Shown: piece after piece, positions 33,695 through 41,905 of the stretch
Layout of the letters: each line of letters opens with the position of its first letter
How positions within the stretch are numbered: position 1 is the first letter of the stretch
Source: Paraburkholderia unamae
Lineage (GTDB): Bacteria; Pseudomonadota; Gammaproteobacteria; Burkholderiales; Burkholderiaceae
Reading direction: 5' to 3'
Assembly (NCBI RefSeq): GCF_003268775.1
Contig: NZ_QLSU01000004.1
Location: 62,001-126,000 of the forward strand
DNA: 64,000 nucleotides
Program-made: the position numbers and the translations under genes
Notes under the pieces: model-generated
What the model was told of the DNA's origin: nothing
Database searches by the model: none
Seen by the model: only the letters and a program-made list of their open reading frames with translations

Positions 33695-34696
33695 TCACTT
33701 CACCTCGAGCAGGCTCTCCGCGAATCCCCACTCTTTCTCGACCCACTGGCGCGCGCAGCGAAATCCCGCGTCGGCGGCGATCGCCGGAATTTCGTCGGCG
33801 TGGTACTTGTGGCTGCTCTCGGTCCAGATCGTTTCACCCGCGCCGATCTCGACGCTCAAGCCCGCCGCGTTCACTTCGGCGCGCACGTCGCGCTTCGCGC
33901 GCAGATGCATTTCGATGCTGCGCACGTCGGGGTTGAAGCGCGCGACGTGCTCGAAGTCGTGCAGGTCGAAGTTGGCGTCGAGTTCGCGGTTGATGCGCGC
34001 GAGCAGGTTCAGGTTGAACGCGGCCGTGGCGCCGATGGCGTCGTCGTAGGCGGCGATCAGCGTGTCCACGGGCTTCACGAGATCGGTGCCGAGCAGCAGG
34101 GTGTCGCCGGGACGCAGCATCGCGCGGATGTCGCGCAAGAAGCGCGTGGCCGCGAGCCGCGCGAAGTTGCCGATCGTGCTGCCGAGAAAGAGCACGAACA
34201 GTTGCTCGCCGGGCTTGCGCTGGCGGCTCACTTCCGAAAGACCGGCGAGATAGTCGCGCTCGTAGCCGACGATCGAGATGCGTTCGATGTCGGCCAGCTC
34301 GCGCCGGCACAGTTGCAGCGCGCTGCGCGAAATCTCGATCGGACAGTACGAAGTGGGGCGCTTGCGGCACAGCGCTTCGAGAATGCGGCGCGTCTTGCGG
34401 CCGCTGCCGCTGCCGAGCTCCGCGACCTTGACGTCGGAGGGCAGCGCCTCGACGATCTCGGCCGCGTAGCGCGTGAGCAGGCGCTCCTCGGAACGCGTGA
34501 CCCCGTATTCGGGCAGCACGGTGATCACTTCGAAGAGGGCCGAGCCCACTTCGTCATACAGATACTTCGAGGGCAGTTCTTTCTGCGGCGCGCGCGTGAG
34601 GCCCGCGCGCACGTCGGCGGCGAATTCGCTGGCGGCGCGAAGGGCCTGTGAGCGGGCGGGATCCGCAACGGCGGGGCGGGGCGCAGGAAGTGTCAT
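33695..34696 (-). CDS. egtD: EgtD-type L-histidine N(alpha)-methyltransferase
   Basis: A 333-residue SAM-dependent methyltransferase of the EgtD/DUF2260 family. Family markers include LPSKYLYDEVGSALFE, the SAM loop ELGSGSGRKTR and FLGSTIGNF. EgtD trimethylates histidine to hercynine, the first step of ergothioneine synthesis. The sulfoxide synthase EgtB, normally adjacent, is not here: the upstream neighbour is a divergent DMT exporter. So either EgtB lies elsewhere or the enzyme makes hercynine or another methylated product. Confidence 0.9.
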   Translation of the reverse strand: MTLPAPRPAVADPARSQALRAASEFAADVRAGLTRAPQKELPSKYLYDEVGSALFEVITVLPEYGVTRSEERLLTRYAAEIVEALPSDVKVAELGSGSGRKTRRILEALCRKRPTSYCPIEISRSALQLCRRELADIERISIVGYERDYLAGLSEVSRQRKPGEQLFVLFLGSTIGNFARLAATRFLRDIRAMLRPGDTLLLGTDLVKPVDTLIAAYDDAIGATAAFNLNLLARINRELDANFDLHDFEHVARFNPDVRSIEMHLRAKRDVRAEVNAAGLSVEIGAGETIWTESSHKYHADEIPAIAADAGFRCARQWVEKEWGFAESLLEVK

Positions 34697-35030
34697 GCGG
34701 GCTCCAGTGGGCGTTGGACGTTGGTGACGGCGGGCTGGCGCGGCAAGACTTACGTTCTAGTCCATCGTTGCGCAGTCTGCACAGACTTAATTGCGCCGCC
34801 GCGGCGAACCGCAATGGCAGCATCGCACATGCCCGCCTTGCGCGGCGCGGGTTTGCGGCGCCTCAGGCCGCCAAAACACGACTAGAATGCGGTCTCGCCG
34901 CGGGCTTTGCGAGTTCGCGTCTTATTCAATAGCCAATTCAAATGACAACGTTTTTACCCGCGCGCGCGAAATTTACGCGCCGCGCCGCTCGCCCCCTCTG
35001 CGGTTCCGTTTTGCGCCGCCGACCATCCCG
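34697..35030. other. Divergent promoter region of egtD and the DMT transporter
   Basis: No gene is supported in this 334-base gap. It is GC-rich except for an AT-rich stretch at about 34915-34955 that could hold the promoter of the gene at 35031. I find no convincing hexamer pair. Confidence 0.4.
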
Positions 35031-35924
35031 ATGAACCAGCACGAAACCGGGCGCGGTCTCGCATTTTCCGTGGGCGCTTCGGCGCTGTTCGCGCTGATGT
35101 CGGCCTATACGCTGCTGCTTGCGCCGCTGGGCGGCCTCGATATCTTCGCCTGGCGCGTCATCTGGACCGCGCCGGGCGCGCTGGCCTTGCTGCTGCTGCG
35201 CAAGCGCGCGCCGCAACTGGGCGCGCTCCTCATGCGCATGGTGCGCGAGCCACGCACCGCGCTGGCACTCGTGGCGAGCGCCGCGCTGCTCGGCTCGCAG
35301 CTATGGGTGTTCCTGTGGGCGCCGCTGCACGGGCGCATGCTGGAGGTGTCGCTCGGTTACTTCCTGCTGCCGCTCATCATGGTGCTGGTGGGCCGCTACT
35401 ACTACCACGAGCGGCTCGAACGGCTGCAATGGCTTGCCGTCGCGTGCGCGGCCGTGGGCGTGGCGCACGAGTTGTGGGCCACGCACGCGTTCTCGTGGCC
35501 CACGTTGCTCGTGGCGCTCGGCTATCCGCCGTATTTCGTGTTGCGCCGCAAGATTCACGCGGACTCGCTCGTCACCTTCGCCGTGGAGATGCTGCTGCTC
35601 GTGCCGATAGCCGTGATCGAAGTGCGCGCGGGCGGCTCGCTCGCGCTCCTCGACGCGCACAAGTTCCTCGCTTTCGTGCTGTTGCCGGGCCTCGGCGTGC
35701 TCAGCACGGTGGCGCTCGCGTCGTACCTGAAGGCGAGCCGCATGCTGCCGATGGCCCTTTTCGGCATCCTCGGCTATGTGGAGCCGGTGCTGCTCGTGAT
35801 CGTTTCGGTGACGCTGCTCGGCGAACATCTGGGCATGCGCCAGCTCGCGACTTACGTGCCGATCTGGGTGGCCGTCGCGCTCACGGCGCTGCACGCGGCG
35901 CGGCTCGTGCGGTTCGAACGCTGA
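35031..35924 (+). CDS. EamA/RarD-type drug/metabolite transporter
   Basis: A 297-residue membrane protein with about ten helices in two EamA repeats, the arrangement of DMT exporters. It resembles the RarD group (GLAFSVGASALFALMSAY, ERLERLQWLAVACAAVGVAH). RarD proteins are membrane permeases of uncertain cargo. The start ATG 35031 is where the family homology begins; the open frame to 34791 has non-membrane, Arg-rich sequence. Confidence 0.85.
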   Translation: MNQHETGRGLAFSVGASALFALMSAYTLLLAPLGGLDIFAWRVIWTAPGALALLLLRKRAPQLGALLMRMVREPRTALALVASAALLGSQLWVFLWAPLHGRMLEVSLGYFLLPLIMVLVGRYYYHERLERLQWLAVACAAVGVAHELWATHAFSWPTLLVALGYPPYFVLRRKIHADSLVTFAVEMLLLVPIAVIEVRAGGSLALLDAHKFLAFVLLPGLGVLSTVALASYLKASRMLPMALFGILGYVEPVLLVIVSVTLLGEHLGMRQLATYVPIWVAVALTALHAARLVRFER

Positions 35925-35939
35925 CGGCCCACACGCCGT

Positions 35940-36497
35940 TCAAGGCCGCGCTTGCTGCCCGCGCGGCGCATTGATGCGCGTGGGGCCGACCTTGGCCTCG
36001 ATCGCCGCGCGCAACGCGGGGCGCCAGCCGATGCTGAACAGCGCCTCGGCGAGCACGAACAGCGGCCCGATCATGAGGCCGATGAGATCGTCGACGAACG
36101 CCGGCTTGCGATGCTCCCACGCAATATGCCCGACGAACTGAAAGATCCAGCCGATCACGAAGAGCGCCACGCCGCCGCCCAGCCACGCGGCGGTGCCTTG
36201 CTGCGCGAGCCACGCGCCGAACGCCACGCACGCCACGGAGACGACCGCCATCATCAGCCCGAGCGGCACGTCCAGCACGAGGTAATAGATCGTGGCGGCG
36301 CCGAACAGGAGCCATGCGGGCGACACCGCAACGGGCACAAAGGACACAAAGGGCAGCCCCGGCGCGATGGCCGGACGCGAAAGCAGCACGGCAAGCGCGA
36401 GCACGATGAGCGGAATGCCGATGAAATGGGTGCCGATGTTGCGCGCGTCGCGATGATAGGCGGCGTACTGGGTGAGCTGCTCGGTCAGGTTTCTCAT
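35940..36497 (-). CDS. Mpo1-like (DUF962) membrane protein
   Basis: A 185-residue protein with four or five hydrophobic segments. The family signature is near the N-terminus, YAAYHRDARNIGTHFIGIPL, with two conserved His, and later GWIFQFVGHIAWEHRKPA, with two more. In yeast, Mpo1 is an Fe-dependent dioxygenase that alpha-oxidises 2-hydroxy fatty acids, using such His residues. A bacterial role in fatty-acid alpha-oxidation is plausible but unproven. It is divergent from a Crp/Fnr regulator. Confidence 0.83.
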   Translation of the reverse strand: MRNLTEQLTQYAAYHRDARNIGTHFIGIPLIVLALAVLLSRPAIAPGLPFVSFVPVAVSPAWLLFGAATIYYLVLDVPLGLMMAVVSVACVAFGAWLAQQGTAAWLGGGVALFVIGWIFQFVGHIAWEHRKPAFVDDLIGLMIGPLFVLAEALFSIGWRPALRAAIEAKVGPTRINAPRGQQARP

Positions 36498-36580
36498 GGG
36501 TGCCCCTTTGTCTCCAAAATCATTATGATCGTCGGGCTCACGCGCGCAAACCTTCGGCTAGCCGACAATTGCGCCGCCCA

Positions 36581-37345
36581 ATGCCAACGCGCACCCCGTC
36601 GATGACTTCACGCGCCGCCTCGTCGTCCGCCCCCCGATCCGTGCCGACTGCCGCCGCGCTCGAACGCAGCGCATGGTTTCGCGCCGCGCCCGAACCGCTG
36701 CGCGAGGCCCTGCGCGCAGCGGGGCGCGTGCGCACGCTCGCGGCGGGCGAGCGCCTCTTCATGCGCGGCGACACCGACGACGGCCTCTATTGCGTACTGG
36801 AAGGCGCGGTGCGCGTGGGGGCGGCGAGCATGGCCGGGCGCGAGGCGCTGCTGGCCGTGGTCGGGCCCGCGCGCTGGTTCGGCGAGATCGCGCTGTTCGA
36901 CGGCGGCGCGCGCACGCACGACGCCTACGCCGAGCGCGACTCCACACTCTTTCACGTGCCGCGCGCCGCGCTCGTGGCGCTGCTCGACGCCACGCCTGCA
37001 TACTGGCGCGTGTTCGGCCTGCTGCTCGCGCAAAAGCTGCGCCTCGCGTTCGACGCCATCGAGGAAACCGCGCTCCTGCCCGCCCCCGCACGCGTGGCGC
37101 GCCGCCTGCTGCTGCTTGCGCACGACTATGGCGAGGCCGCCGTCACGCCCACGCCTGTCCCCGCCGCGTTGCGCGCGCGATGCGTGATTCCCGTGCCGCA
37201 GGAGGATCTCGCGCTCATGCTGGCGCTGTCGCGGCAAACCGTGAACCAGATCCTGCGCCAGCTGGAGCGCGACGGTGTGCTCGCGCTGCGCTACGGTGAG
37301 ATCGAGATCGTCGACGCCGCACGCCTGGCGGCGCAGGCGCAGTGA
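36581..37345 (+). CDS. Crp/Fnr-family transcription regulator
   Basis: A 254-residue protein if started at ATG 36581; ATG 36602 is also possible and neither has a clear ribosome site. A cyclic-nucleotide-binding-type beta-barrel covers ~45-160 (GERLFMRGDTDDGLYCVLEG, WFGEIALFDGGARTHDAYAE), then a dimer helix, then a winged helix (~195-245) with VPQEDLALMLALSRQTVNQI and LRQLERDGVLALRYGEIEI. No N-terminal Cys cluster is seen, so it is not an Fnr oxygen sensor. Targets unknown. Confidence 0.87.
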   Translation: MPTRTPSMTSRAASSSAPRSVPTAAALERSAWFRAAPEPLREALRAAGRVRTLAAGERLFMRGDTDDGLYCVLEGAVRVGAASMAGREALLAVVGPARWFGEIALFDGGARTHDAYAERDSTLFHVPRAALVALLDATPAYWRVFGLLLAQKLRLAFDAIEETALLPAPARVARRLLLLAHDYGEAAVTPTPVPAALRARCVIPVPQEDLALMLALSRQTVNQILRQLERDGVLALRYGEIEIVDAARLAAQAQ

Positions 37346-37507
37346 GCGCGCGCATTGATCCGCACGGCGTATCCGTATCGATTCACATCGACCGATGGCA
37401 TCAATGTCGGACCGCGCGTTGCCGCCGCTTCGGGTTTGCGCCGACAATGACGCCGGCCACGCCGCCTTCTTCCTTCACGCTTGCCCATTTTGCCCAATAC
37501 GCTCTAC

Positions 37508-38149
37508 ATGAACGACCGCGTCATCGCCGCATTCGACTTTGATGGCACCATCACCACGTCCGACAGCTTTCGCGCTTTCATGCTCGACGCCGCCGGCCCC
37601 GCCCGTTTCGTCACCGCCGCGCTGCGCTGCCTGCCCTGGCTGATTGGCATCGCGCCCGGCTGGTCGCAGCGCGGGCCGACCAAGGCGCGCTTTCTCTACG
37701 CCGCGCTGGGACCGGTGCGGCGCGAGGCGCTCGAAGCCGCCGCGCAGCGTTTCGTCGAGCGCCGTTTGCCCGCGTTGTTGCGCCCCGAGATGCTCGCGCG
37801 CGTGGCCGAGCACCAGGCGCTTGGCCACGACGTGGTGCTGGTGAGCGCCTCGCCGTCGATCTATCTGCGCAAGTGGGCGCAGACGGTCGGCATCGGCACC
37901 GTGCTCGCGAGCGAACTCGAATGGCGCGACGGGGCGTACACGGGCCGCCTCGCGGGCAAGAACTGCTGGGGGCCGGAGAAGGTCGCGCGGCTGCGCGCAT
38001 GGTGGGGCGAGCACGCGCCCGCCACGCTCTACGCCTATGGCGACAGCCGCGGCGACCGCGAAATGGCCGAGCTTGCGCAGCACGCGTGGATACGCGGCGA
38101 GTCGGCGCTGCCGCCGCTCGCGCCGGCGGGCGGTTTCGGCGCGGCGTGA
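37508..38149 (+). CDS. HAD-IB family phosphatase
   Basis: A 213-residue haloacid-dehalogenase hydrolase of the SerB-like IB subfamily. Motif I is FDFDGTITTSD, motif II is VLVSASPSIYL, and motif III/IV is YAYGDSRGDREMAEL. Such proteins dephosphorylate phosphoserine, phospholipid-derived or similar small phosphates. I use the second ATG at 37508, next to the first conserved strand; an ATG at 37481 would add nine residues. It is followed 65 bases later by the dienelactone hydrolase gene. Confidence 0.88.
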   Translation: MNDRVIAAFDFDGTITTSDSFRAFMLDAAGPARFVTAALRCLPWLIGIAPGWSQRGPTKARFLYAALGPVRREALEAAAQRFVERRLPALLRPEMLARVAEHQALGHDVVLVSASPSIYLRKWAQTVGIGTVLASELEWRDGAYTGRLAGKNCWGPEKVARLRAWWGEHAPATLYAYGDSRGDREMAELAQHAWIRGESALPPLAPAGGFGAA

Positions 38150-38214
38150 CTCGCTGCATCGGCGCGGGATCGACGCTAACCTACGGCAACCCACGACTAC
38201 ACGGAGACACCTCG

Positions 38215-39456
38215 ATGAACGGACAATGGACCCAGATCACGTCGCGAGACGGCGGCGCATTCCGCGCCTACACGGCGCTGCCGCCCGAGGGCAGCGGCCC
38301 CGGTCTCGTGCTGCTCCAGGAGATCTTCGGCGTGAACGGCTATATGCGCGCGCTTGCCGACCGCTACGCCGAGGAAGGCTACGTCGTGATGGTGCCGGAC
38401 CTGTTCTGGCGTCTGGAGCCGAACGTCGATCTCGGCTACGACGGCGCCGACGCGCAAAAGGCGTTCTCGCTCTATGAGCGCTTCGACGTCGATCTCGCGA
38501 TGGAAGACGTGGCGCAAACGCTCGCCGCGCTGCGCGCCCATCCGCAGCATCGCGGCAAGGCGGGCGTGGTGGGCTTCTGCCTGGGCGGCAAGCTCGCGTA
38601 CCTGAGCGCGACGCGCACCGATGTAGATTGCGCGATCGGCTATTACGCCGTGGGCCTCGAAAACAATCTGGACGAAGCCGCGCGCATTCACTGCCCGCTG
38701 ATGCTGCACTTCGGCGCCGACGACGCCCACTGCGACGCCGCCACGCGCGAGCGCATCGCGCAAGCGCTGGCGGACAAACCGGGCGTCGAGCTGTACACCT
38801 ACCCCGGCTGCGACCACGCGTTCGCGTCGTCCTCGCGCCCGCAGTACGACAAGCCCGCCACGATGATGGCGTACTCGCGCACGCTCGCCATGCTGCGCCG
38901 CGTGCTCGGCCCGATCTACGACTTCAACGCGTTGTGGGAAGAACACTGCTACCACGAGTTCGTCGCGCGCAACCCGAGCGACGTGATGCCGACCATGGTC
39001 GCGCAGCCCTACGTCAACCACATTCCGACGATGACGGGCGGCGTGGGCCACGACGAGCTCAAGCGCTTCTACACGCACCACTTCGTGCATTCGAACCCCG
39101 AGGACACGCGCCTGATCCCGATCTCGCGCACCATCGGCTCGGACCGCGTGGTGGACGAGTTCATCTTCTGCTGCACGCACGACCGCGAGATCGACTGGCT
39201 GCTGCCGGGCCTCGCGCCCACGGGCAAATACTTCGAAGTGCCGATGCTCGCCGTGATCTGCTTTCGCGGCAACAAGCTCTATAACGAGCACATCTACTGG
39301 GATCAGGCCTCGGTGCTCGCGCAGATCGGCGCGATCGACCCCACCGGCCTGCCGATCGCGGGCGCGCAGAGCGCGAAGAAGCTGCTCGACGAAACGCTGC
39401 CTTCGAACACGCTCATGGCGCGCGCCTGGCGCGAGAGCGAAGGCAAGCCGTTCTGA
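38215..39456 (+). CDS. Dienelactone hydrolase fused to an NTF2/SnoaL-like domain
   Basis: A 413-residue two-domain protein. Residues 1-~232 form a dienelactone hydrolase with the triad Cys122 (GFCLGG), Asp169 or 170 (FGADDAH) and His201 (GCDHAF), plus E36 as expected for the family. Residues ~238-413 (FNALWEEHCYHEFVARNPSD onward) form a cone-shaped NTF2/SnoaL-type domain. Ordinary dienelactone hydrolases end near 235 residues. The fusion suggests either a lactone hydrolase with an isomerase-type partner or a lid-like binding domain. ATG 38215 is preceded by a GGAG about seven bases upstream. Confidence 0.87.
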   Translation: MNGQWTQITSRDGGAFRAYTALPPEGSGPGLVLLQEIFGVNGYMRALADRYAEEGYVVMVPDLFWRLEPNVDLGYDGADAQKAFSLYERFDVDLAMEDVAQTLAALRAHPQHRGKAGVVGFCLGGKLAYLSATRTDVDCAIGYYAVGLENNLDEAARIHCPLMLHFGADDAHCDAATRERIAQALADKPGVELYTYPGCDHAFASSSRPQYDKPATMMAYSRTLAMLRRVLGPIYDFNALWEEHCYHEFVARNPSDVMPTMVAQPYVNHIPTMTGGVGHDELKRFYTHHFVHSNPEDTRLIPISRTIGSDRVVDEFIFCCTHDREIDWLLPGLAPTGKYFEVPMLAVICFRGNKLYNEHIYWDQASVLAQIGAIDPTGLPIAGAQSAKKLLDETLPSNTLMARAWRESEGKPF

Positions 39457-39483
39457 ATCTCGCGCCGCCGCCCGCGTTGGCGT

Positions 39484-39744
39484 TCAGTTGAACGGGTTGT
39501 TGACGACGCCGGGCTTCTGGTCCGGCTCGTCGGCGACCTTGGCGGGCAGGTGCGGGTCGGCCTGAAGTTTTGCCACGACGTCGTCGAGCGCCGCCTTGAG
39601 CGCCAGCGCGGCGGCGAGCCCGCGCTTGTCGCGCGTGATTTCGAGCGTGCCCGCGAGCGTCACGCGCGTCGAACCGTTCGTGAGCGTGAGCGCGTCGCCT
39701 TGTACGTTCAGGACATCGTCGTCGTTTGCGTATGCGTCGAACAT
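39484..39744 (-). CDS. Small conserved-type hypothetical protein
   Basis: An 86-residue protein I do not recognise. I start it at ATG 39744, which has AGGAGAGG upstream. The sequence DVLNVQGDALTLTNGSTRVT reads as short beta strands, then a helix (ALALKAALDDVVAKLQAD), then a Pro-rich tail ending NNPFN. No signal peptide. It is convergent with the dienelactone hydrolase gene. Confidence 0.65.
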   Translation of the reverse strand: MFDAYANDDDVLNVQGDALTLTNGSTRVTLAGTLEITRDKRGLAAALALKAALDDVVAKLQADPHLPAKVADEPDQKPGVVNNPFN

Positions 39745-40077
39745 CTTGTGATCCTCTCCTTGTATCAGCGGGGCCGCGCGGCGCCAGCGTCGCGCGGCTT
39801 GGGGTGCGGCCCGCATTATAGAAAGCCGCGCGGGAAATTCAGCACTTCGTGAACAATACGTGAGCCATTCGCGGCTCATTCTCCTCGCGGATCTCTGCCG
39901 CATCGTGCGGCAGTTCTGTCATGCCACTGTCAGAGGCGCGCGCCGGCTTCGTGCGCGCGCTGATACAGGTCAACCCGCTCGCGCTAAACCGCGGCGTCCG
40001 CAGGCAAACCAACGATGATGACGCACCTGCGCCCTCCGGCGCAGACGGTATTTCAGAGTGTGGGCAAGGAGTCATCG
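39745..40077. other. Non-coding gap between two small divergent genes
   Basis: I see no gene or strong structural element in this 333-base stretch. It must hold the promoters of the genes at 39744 (minus) and 40078 (plus). Confidence 0.35.
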
Positions 40078-40281
40078 ATGGGAATTCTGGATAAGGTAGC
40101 CGAAATCGCCGGCGCGGTCGCGGCGGTGGAAGCCGAGAAAAAAATGCACCCCGAGGCGTCGCTGCTGGCCGAGAGCGTGGCTGCCGTGGTGGGGTACAAG
40201 GGCGGCGGCGCGCTCGCGGAACTGGCCGAGGAAAAGCTCGGCGGGACGCCGGCGGCGGACAACGCCGATCCGCAGGCTTGA
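40078..40281 (+). CDS. Small hypothetical protein (67 residues)
   Basis: A 67-residue acidic, Ala-rich helical protein with MGILDKVAEIAGAVAAVEAE at the start and a Gly-rich turn (GYKGGGALAELAEE). AAGGAG lies seven bases before ATG 40078, which supports translation. Its stop is three bases before the next start, so it is probably co-transcribed with the LysM lipoprotein. Function unknown. Confidence 0.6.
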   Translation: MGILDKVAEIAGAVAAVEAEKKMHPEASLLAESVAAVVGYKGGGALAELAEEKLGGTPAADNADPQA

Positions 40282-40283
40282 CC

Positions 40284-41225
40284 ATGCGCGGCCTGCATCA
40301 GGAGGCCGCGCGCCTCGCGCGCGGCGCGGCGCTCGCGCTTGCGTTTGCCGTGGCATTGAGCGCCTGCACGATCACGCCGTGGCGCAGCGCGGAAACCGGC
40401 GAGACGGACCAGGCGGAAGACGGCGCCGTGACGGCCAGGGCGGTGCAGCCGCCCGCGGTCGCCGCTGCGGCGCTGCCCGCGTCCGGGAGCGCGGCCGAAG
40501 CCGCGCCGGGCTTCTATCGCGTGAAGCCCGGCGACACGCTCACGCGCATTGCGAAAGCCAACGGCCAGAAGCCCGCCACCCTCATCAACTGGAACAAGCT
40601 GCCCGCCGACGGGAAGATCCAGATCGGCCAGCTATTGCGCGTCGCGCCGTCCGCAGCGGCGGCGGCCGCGAGTTCGCCGGGCGCGCCTCTGCCGCCCATC
40701 CTGCCCCTTTCGTCCGGGTCGTCCGGTTCATCCGTACCGCCCGTGGCACGCGCAGCCACCGCTCCTGCCGCCGCCCCTGCAACTGCCACAAGCCCAGGCG
40801 CTCCGAAGGCGGTTGCGGCAAAACCGGCCGCCAAGCCCGCCGCCGCCGAGCGTCCCAGCGCCCGCTTCATCTGGCCGATCGAAGGCAGCGTGGCGCAACC
40901 CTTCAAGGGCAAGTCCAAGGGCGTGGTGATCGCGGGCCCGGCGGGGCAGCAGGTGAAAGCGGCGGCGGCCGGCCGCGTGGTCTACGCGGGAAGCGGCATG
41001 AAGGCATACGGGAAGCTGGTCATCGTGCGGCACGACGCGCATCTGCTCACCGCCTACGGCCGCAACGGCAAGCTGCTCGTGAAGGAAGGCGAGACGGTGA
41101 AGCAGGGCCAGGCAATCGCCACGAGCGGCACGGACGGCGCGGGCATCTCCACGCTGATGTTCGAGGTGCGCGAGAACGGCAAGCCGGTCGACCCGCTGGC
41201 GTCGTTGCCGAAAGCGCAGCAGTAA
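40284..41225 (+). CDS. LysM lipoprotein with degenerate LytM (M23) domain, NlpD-like
   Basis: A 313-residue lipoprotein. The lipobox ends in Cys28 (ALSAC). A LysM domain (~77-121, FYRVKPGDTLTRIAKANGQ) binds peptidoglycan, then comes an Ala/Pro-rich linker and a LytM domain (~195-305). Zn-binding residues of active M23 peptidases are lost: the first His-x3-Asp region reads KSKGVVIAG and the usual HxH reads LMFEV. NlpD and EnvC are equally inactive and act by switching on amidases at division, so an amidase activator is likely. The start is ATG 40284; TTG 40278 is also possible. Confidence 0.87.
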   Translation: MRGLHQEAARLARGAALALAFAVALSACTITPWRSAETGETDQAEDGAVTARAVQPPAVAAAALPASGSAAEAAPGFYRVKPGDTLTRIAKANGQKPATLINWNKLPADGKIQIGQLLRVAPSAAAAAASSPGAPLPPILPLSSGSSGSSVPPVARAATAPAAAPATATSPGAPKAVAAKPAAKPAAAERPSARFIWPIEGSVAQPFKGKSKGVVIAGPAGQQVKAAAAGRVVYAGSGMKAYGKLVIVRHDAHLLTAYGRNGKLLVKEGETVKQGQAIATSGTDGAGISTLMFEVRENGKPVDPLASLPKAQQ

Positions 41226-41247
41226 TCAATACGGATCACGAATCGAA

Positions 41248-41838
41248 ATGAAGAGACGGGAATTCCTCGCGGGCGGCTCGGTCGCCGCGGCGACATGGCT
41301 GGCCGCAATGGCGGGCTGCACGACCACCGGTCCCGCCGCCGCCGACCCAGCGGCCGCGAACGCGGTGGCGCGCCGCGAGATCGACGAGGACGTGGACGAG
41401 GTGCTCGCGCGCCTCTATCGCTCCGTCAAGGGCTCGCGCGAACTGCTTGCCAAGGCGCGCGGCGTGCTCGTGTTTCCGGACGTGAAGGGCGCGGGCTTCG
41501 TGATCGGCGCCGAGTACGGGCGCGGCGCGCTGCGCGTGGAGGGCCGCACGCTCGGCTACTTCTCGACGATGGGCGGCTCGTTCGGCGCCCAGGTCGGCGC
41601 GCAGTCGCGCGCCATCGTCTACGCATTCATGACGCGCTCGTCGCTCGATCGCTTCAAGCGCAGCAGCGGCTGGAGCGTGGGCGCGGACGCCACCGTCGCG
41701 CTCGTGAAGATGGGCGCCAACGGCAAGATCGACAGCGCCACGGCGGTCAACCCCATCGAAGCCTTCGTGCTGACGAACGCCGGCCTCATGGCCGGCGTTT
41801 CGCTGGAGGGCTCGAAGGTCTCCCGGCTCGACATCTAG
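41248..41838 (+). CDS. SYLF-domain lipid-binding lipoprotein (BPSL1445-like)
   Basis: A 196-residue protein. The signal peptide begins MKRREFLAGGS, with a twin-arginine-like start, and ends in a lipobox with Cys24 (MAGC). The SYLF/Ysc84 domain fills the rest (AKARGVLVFPDVKGAGFVIG, FSTMGGSFGAQVGAQSRAIV). The family binds phosphoinositides in eukaryotes; the Burkholderia BPSL1445 member is a seroreactive outer-membrane lipid-binding protein. It lies 22 bases after the LytM gene, so one operon is probable. Confidence 0.88.
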   Translation: MKRREFLAGGSVAAATWLAAMAGCTTTGPAAADPAAANAVARREIDEDVDEVLARLYRSVKGSRELLAKARGVLVFPDVKGAGFVIGAEYGRGALRVEGRTLGYFSTMGGSFGAQVGAQSRAIVYAFMTRSSLDRFKRSSGWSVGADATVALVKMGANGKIDSATAVNPIEAFVLTNAGLMAGVSLEGSKVSRLDI

Positions 41839-41857
41839 CGAGCGGGACGCGCGTCAG

Positions 41858-41901
41858 GCATGAGTCGCGCATAAGTCACGCATAAGTCACGCATGAATCG
41901 C
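41858..41901. repeat. Four tandem 11-base repeats
   Basis: Four head-to-tail units: GCATGAGTCGC (41858), GCATAAGTCAC (41869), GCATAAGTCAC (41880), GCATGAATCGC (41891). They fill the gap between convergent genes and stop four bases before the nuclease stop codon. The 11-base period is near one helical turn. Function unknown. Confidence 0.85.
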
Positions 41902-41905
41902 GCGC

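Noticed and set aside
40284..41225. Active M23 endopeptidase
   Set aside because: The fold and LysM are present, but the metal-binding His and Asp positions are replaced, so an enzymatic role is unlikely.
41858..41901. CRISPR array
   Set aside because: The units are 11 bases, contiguous and without spacers, and no cas gene is nearby.
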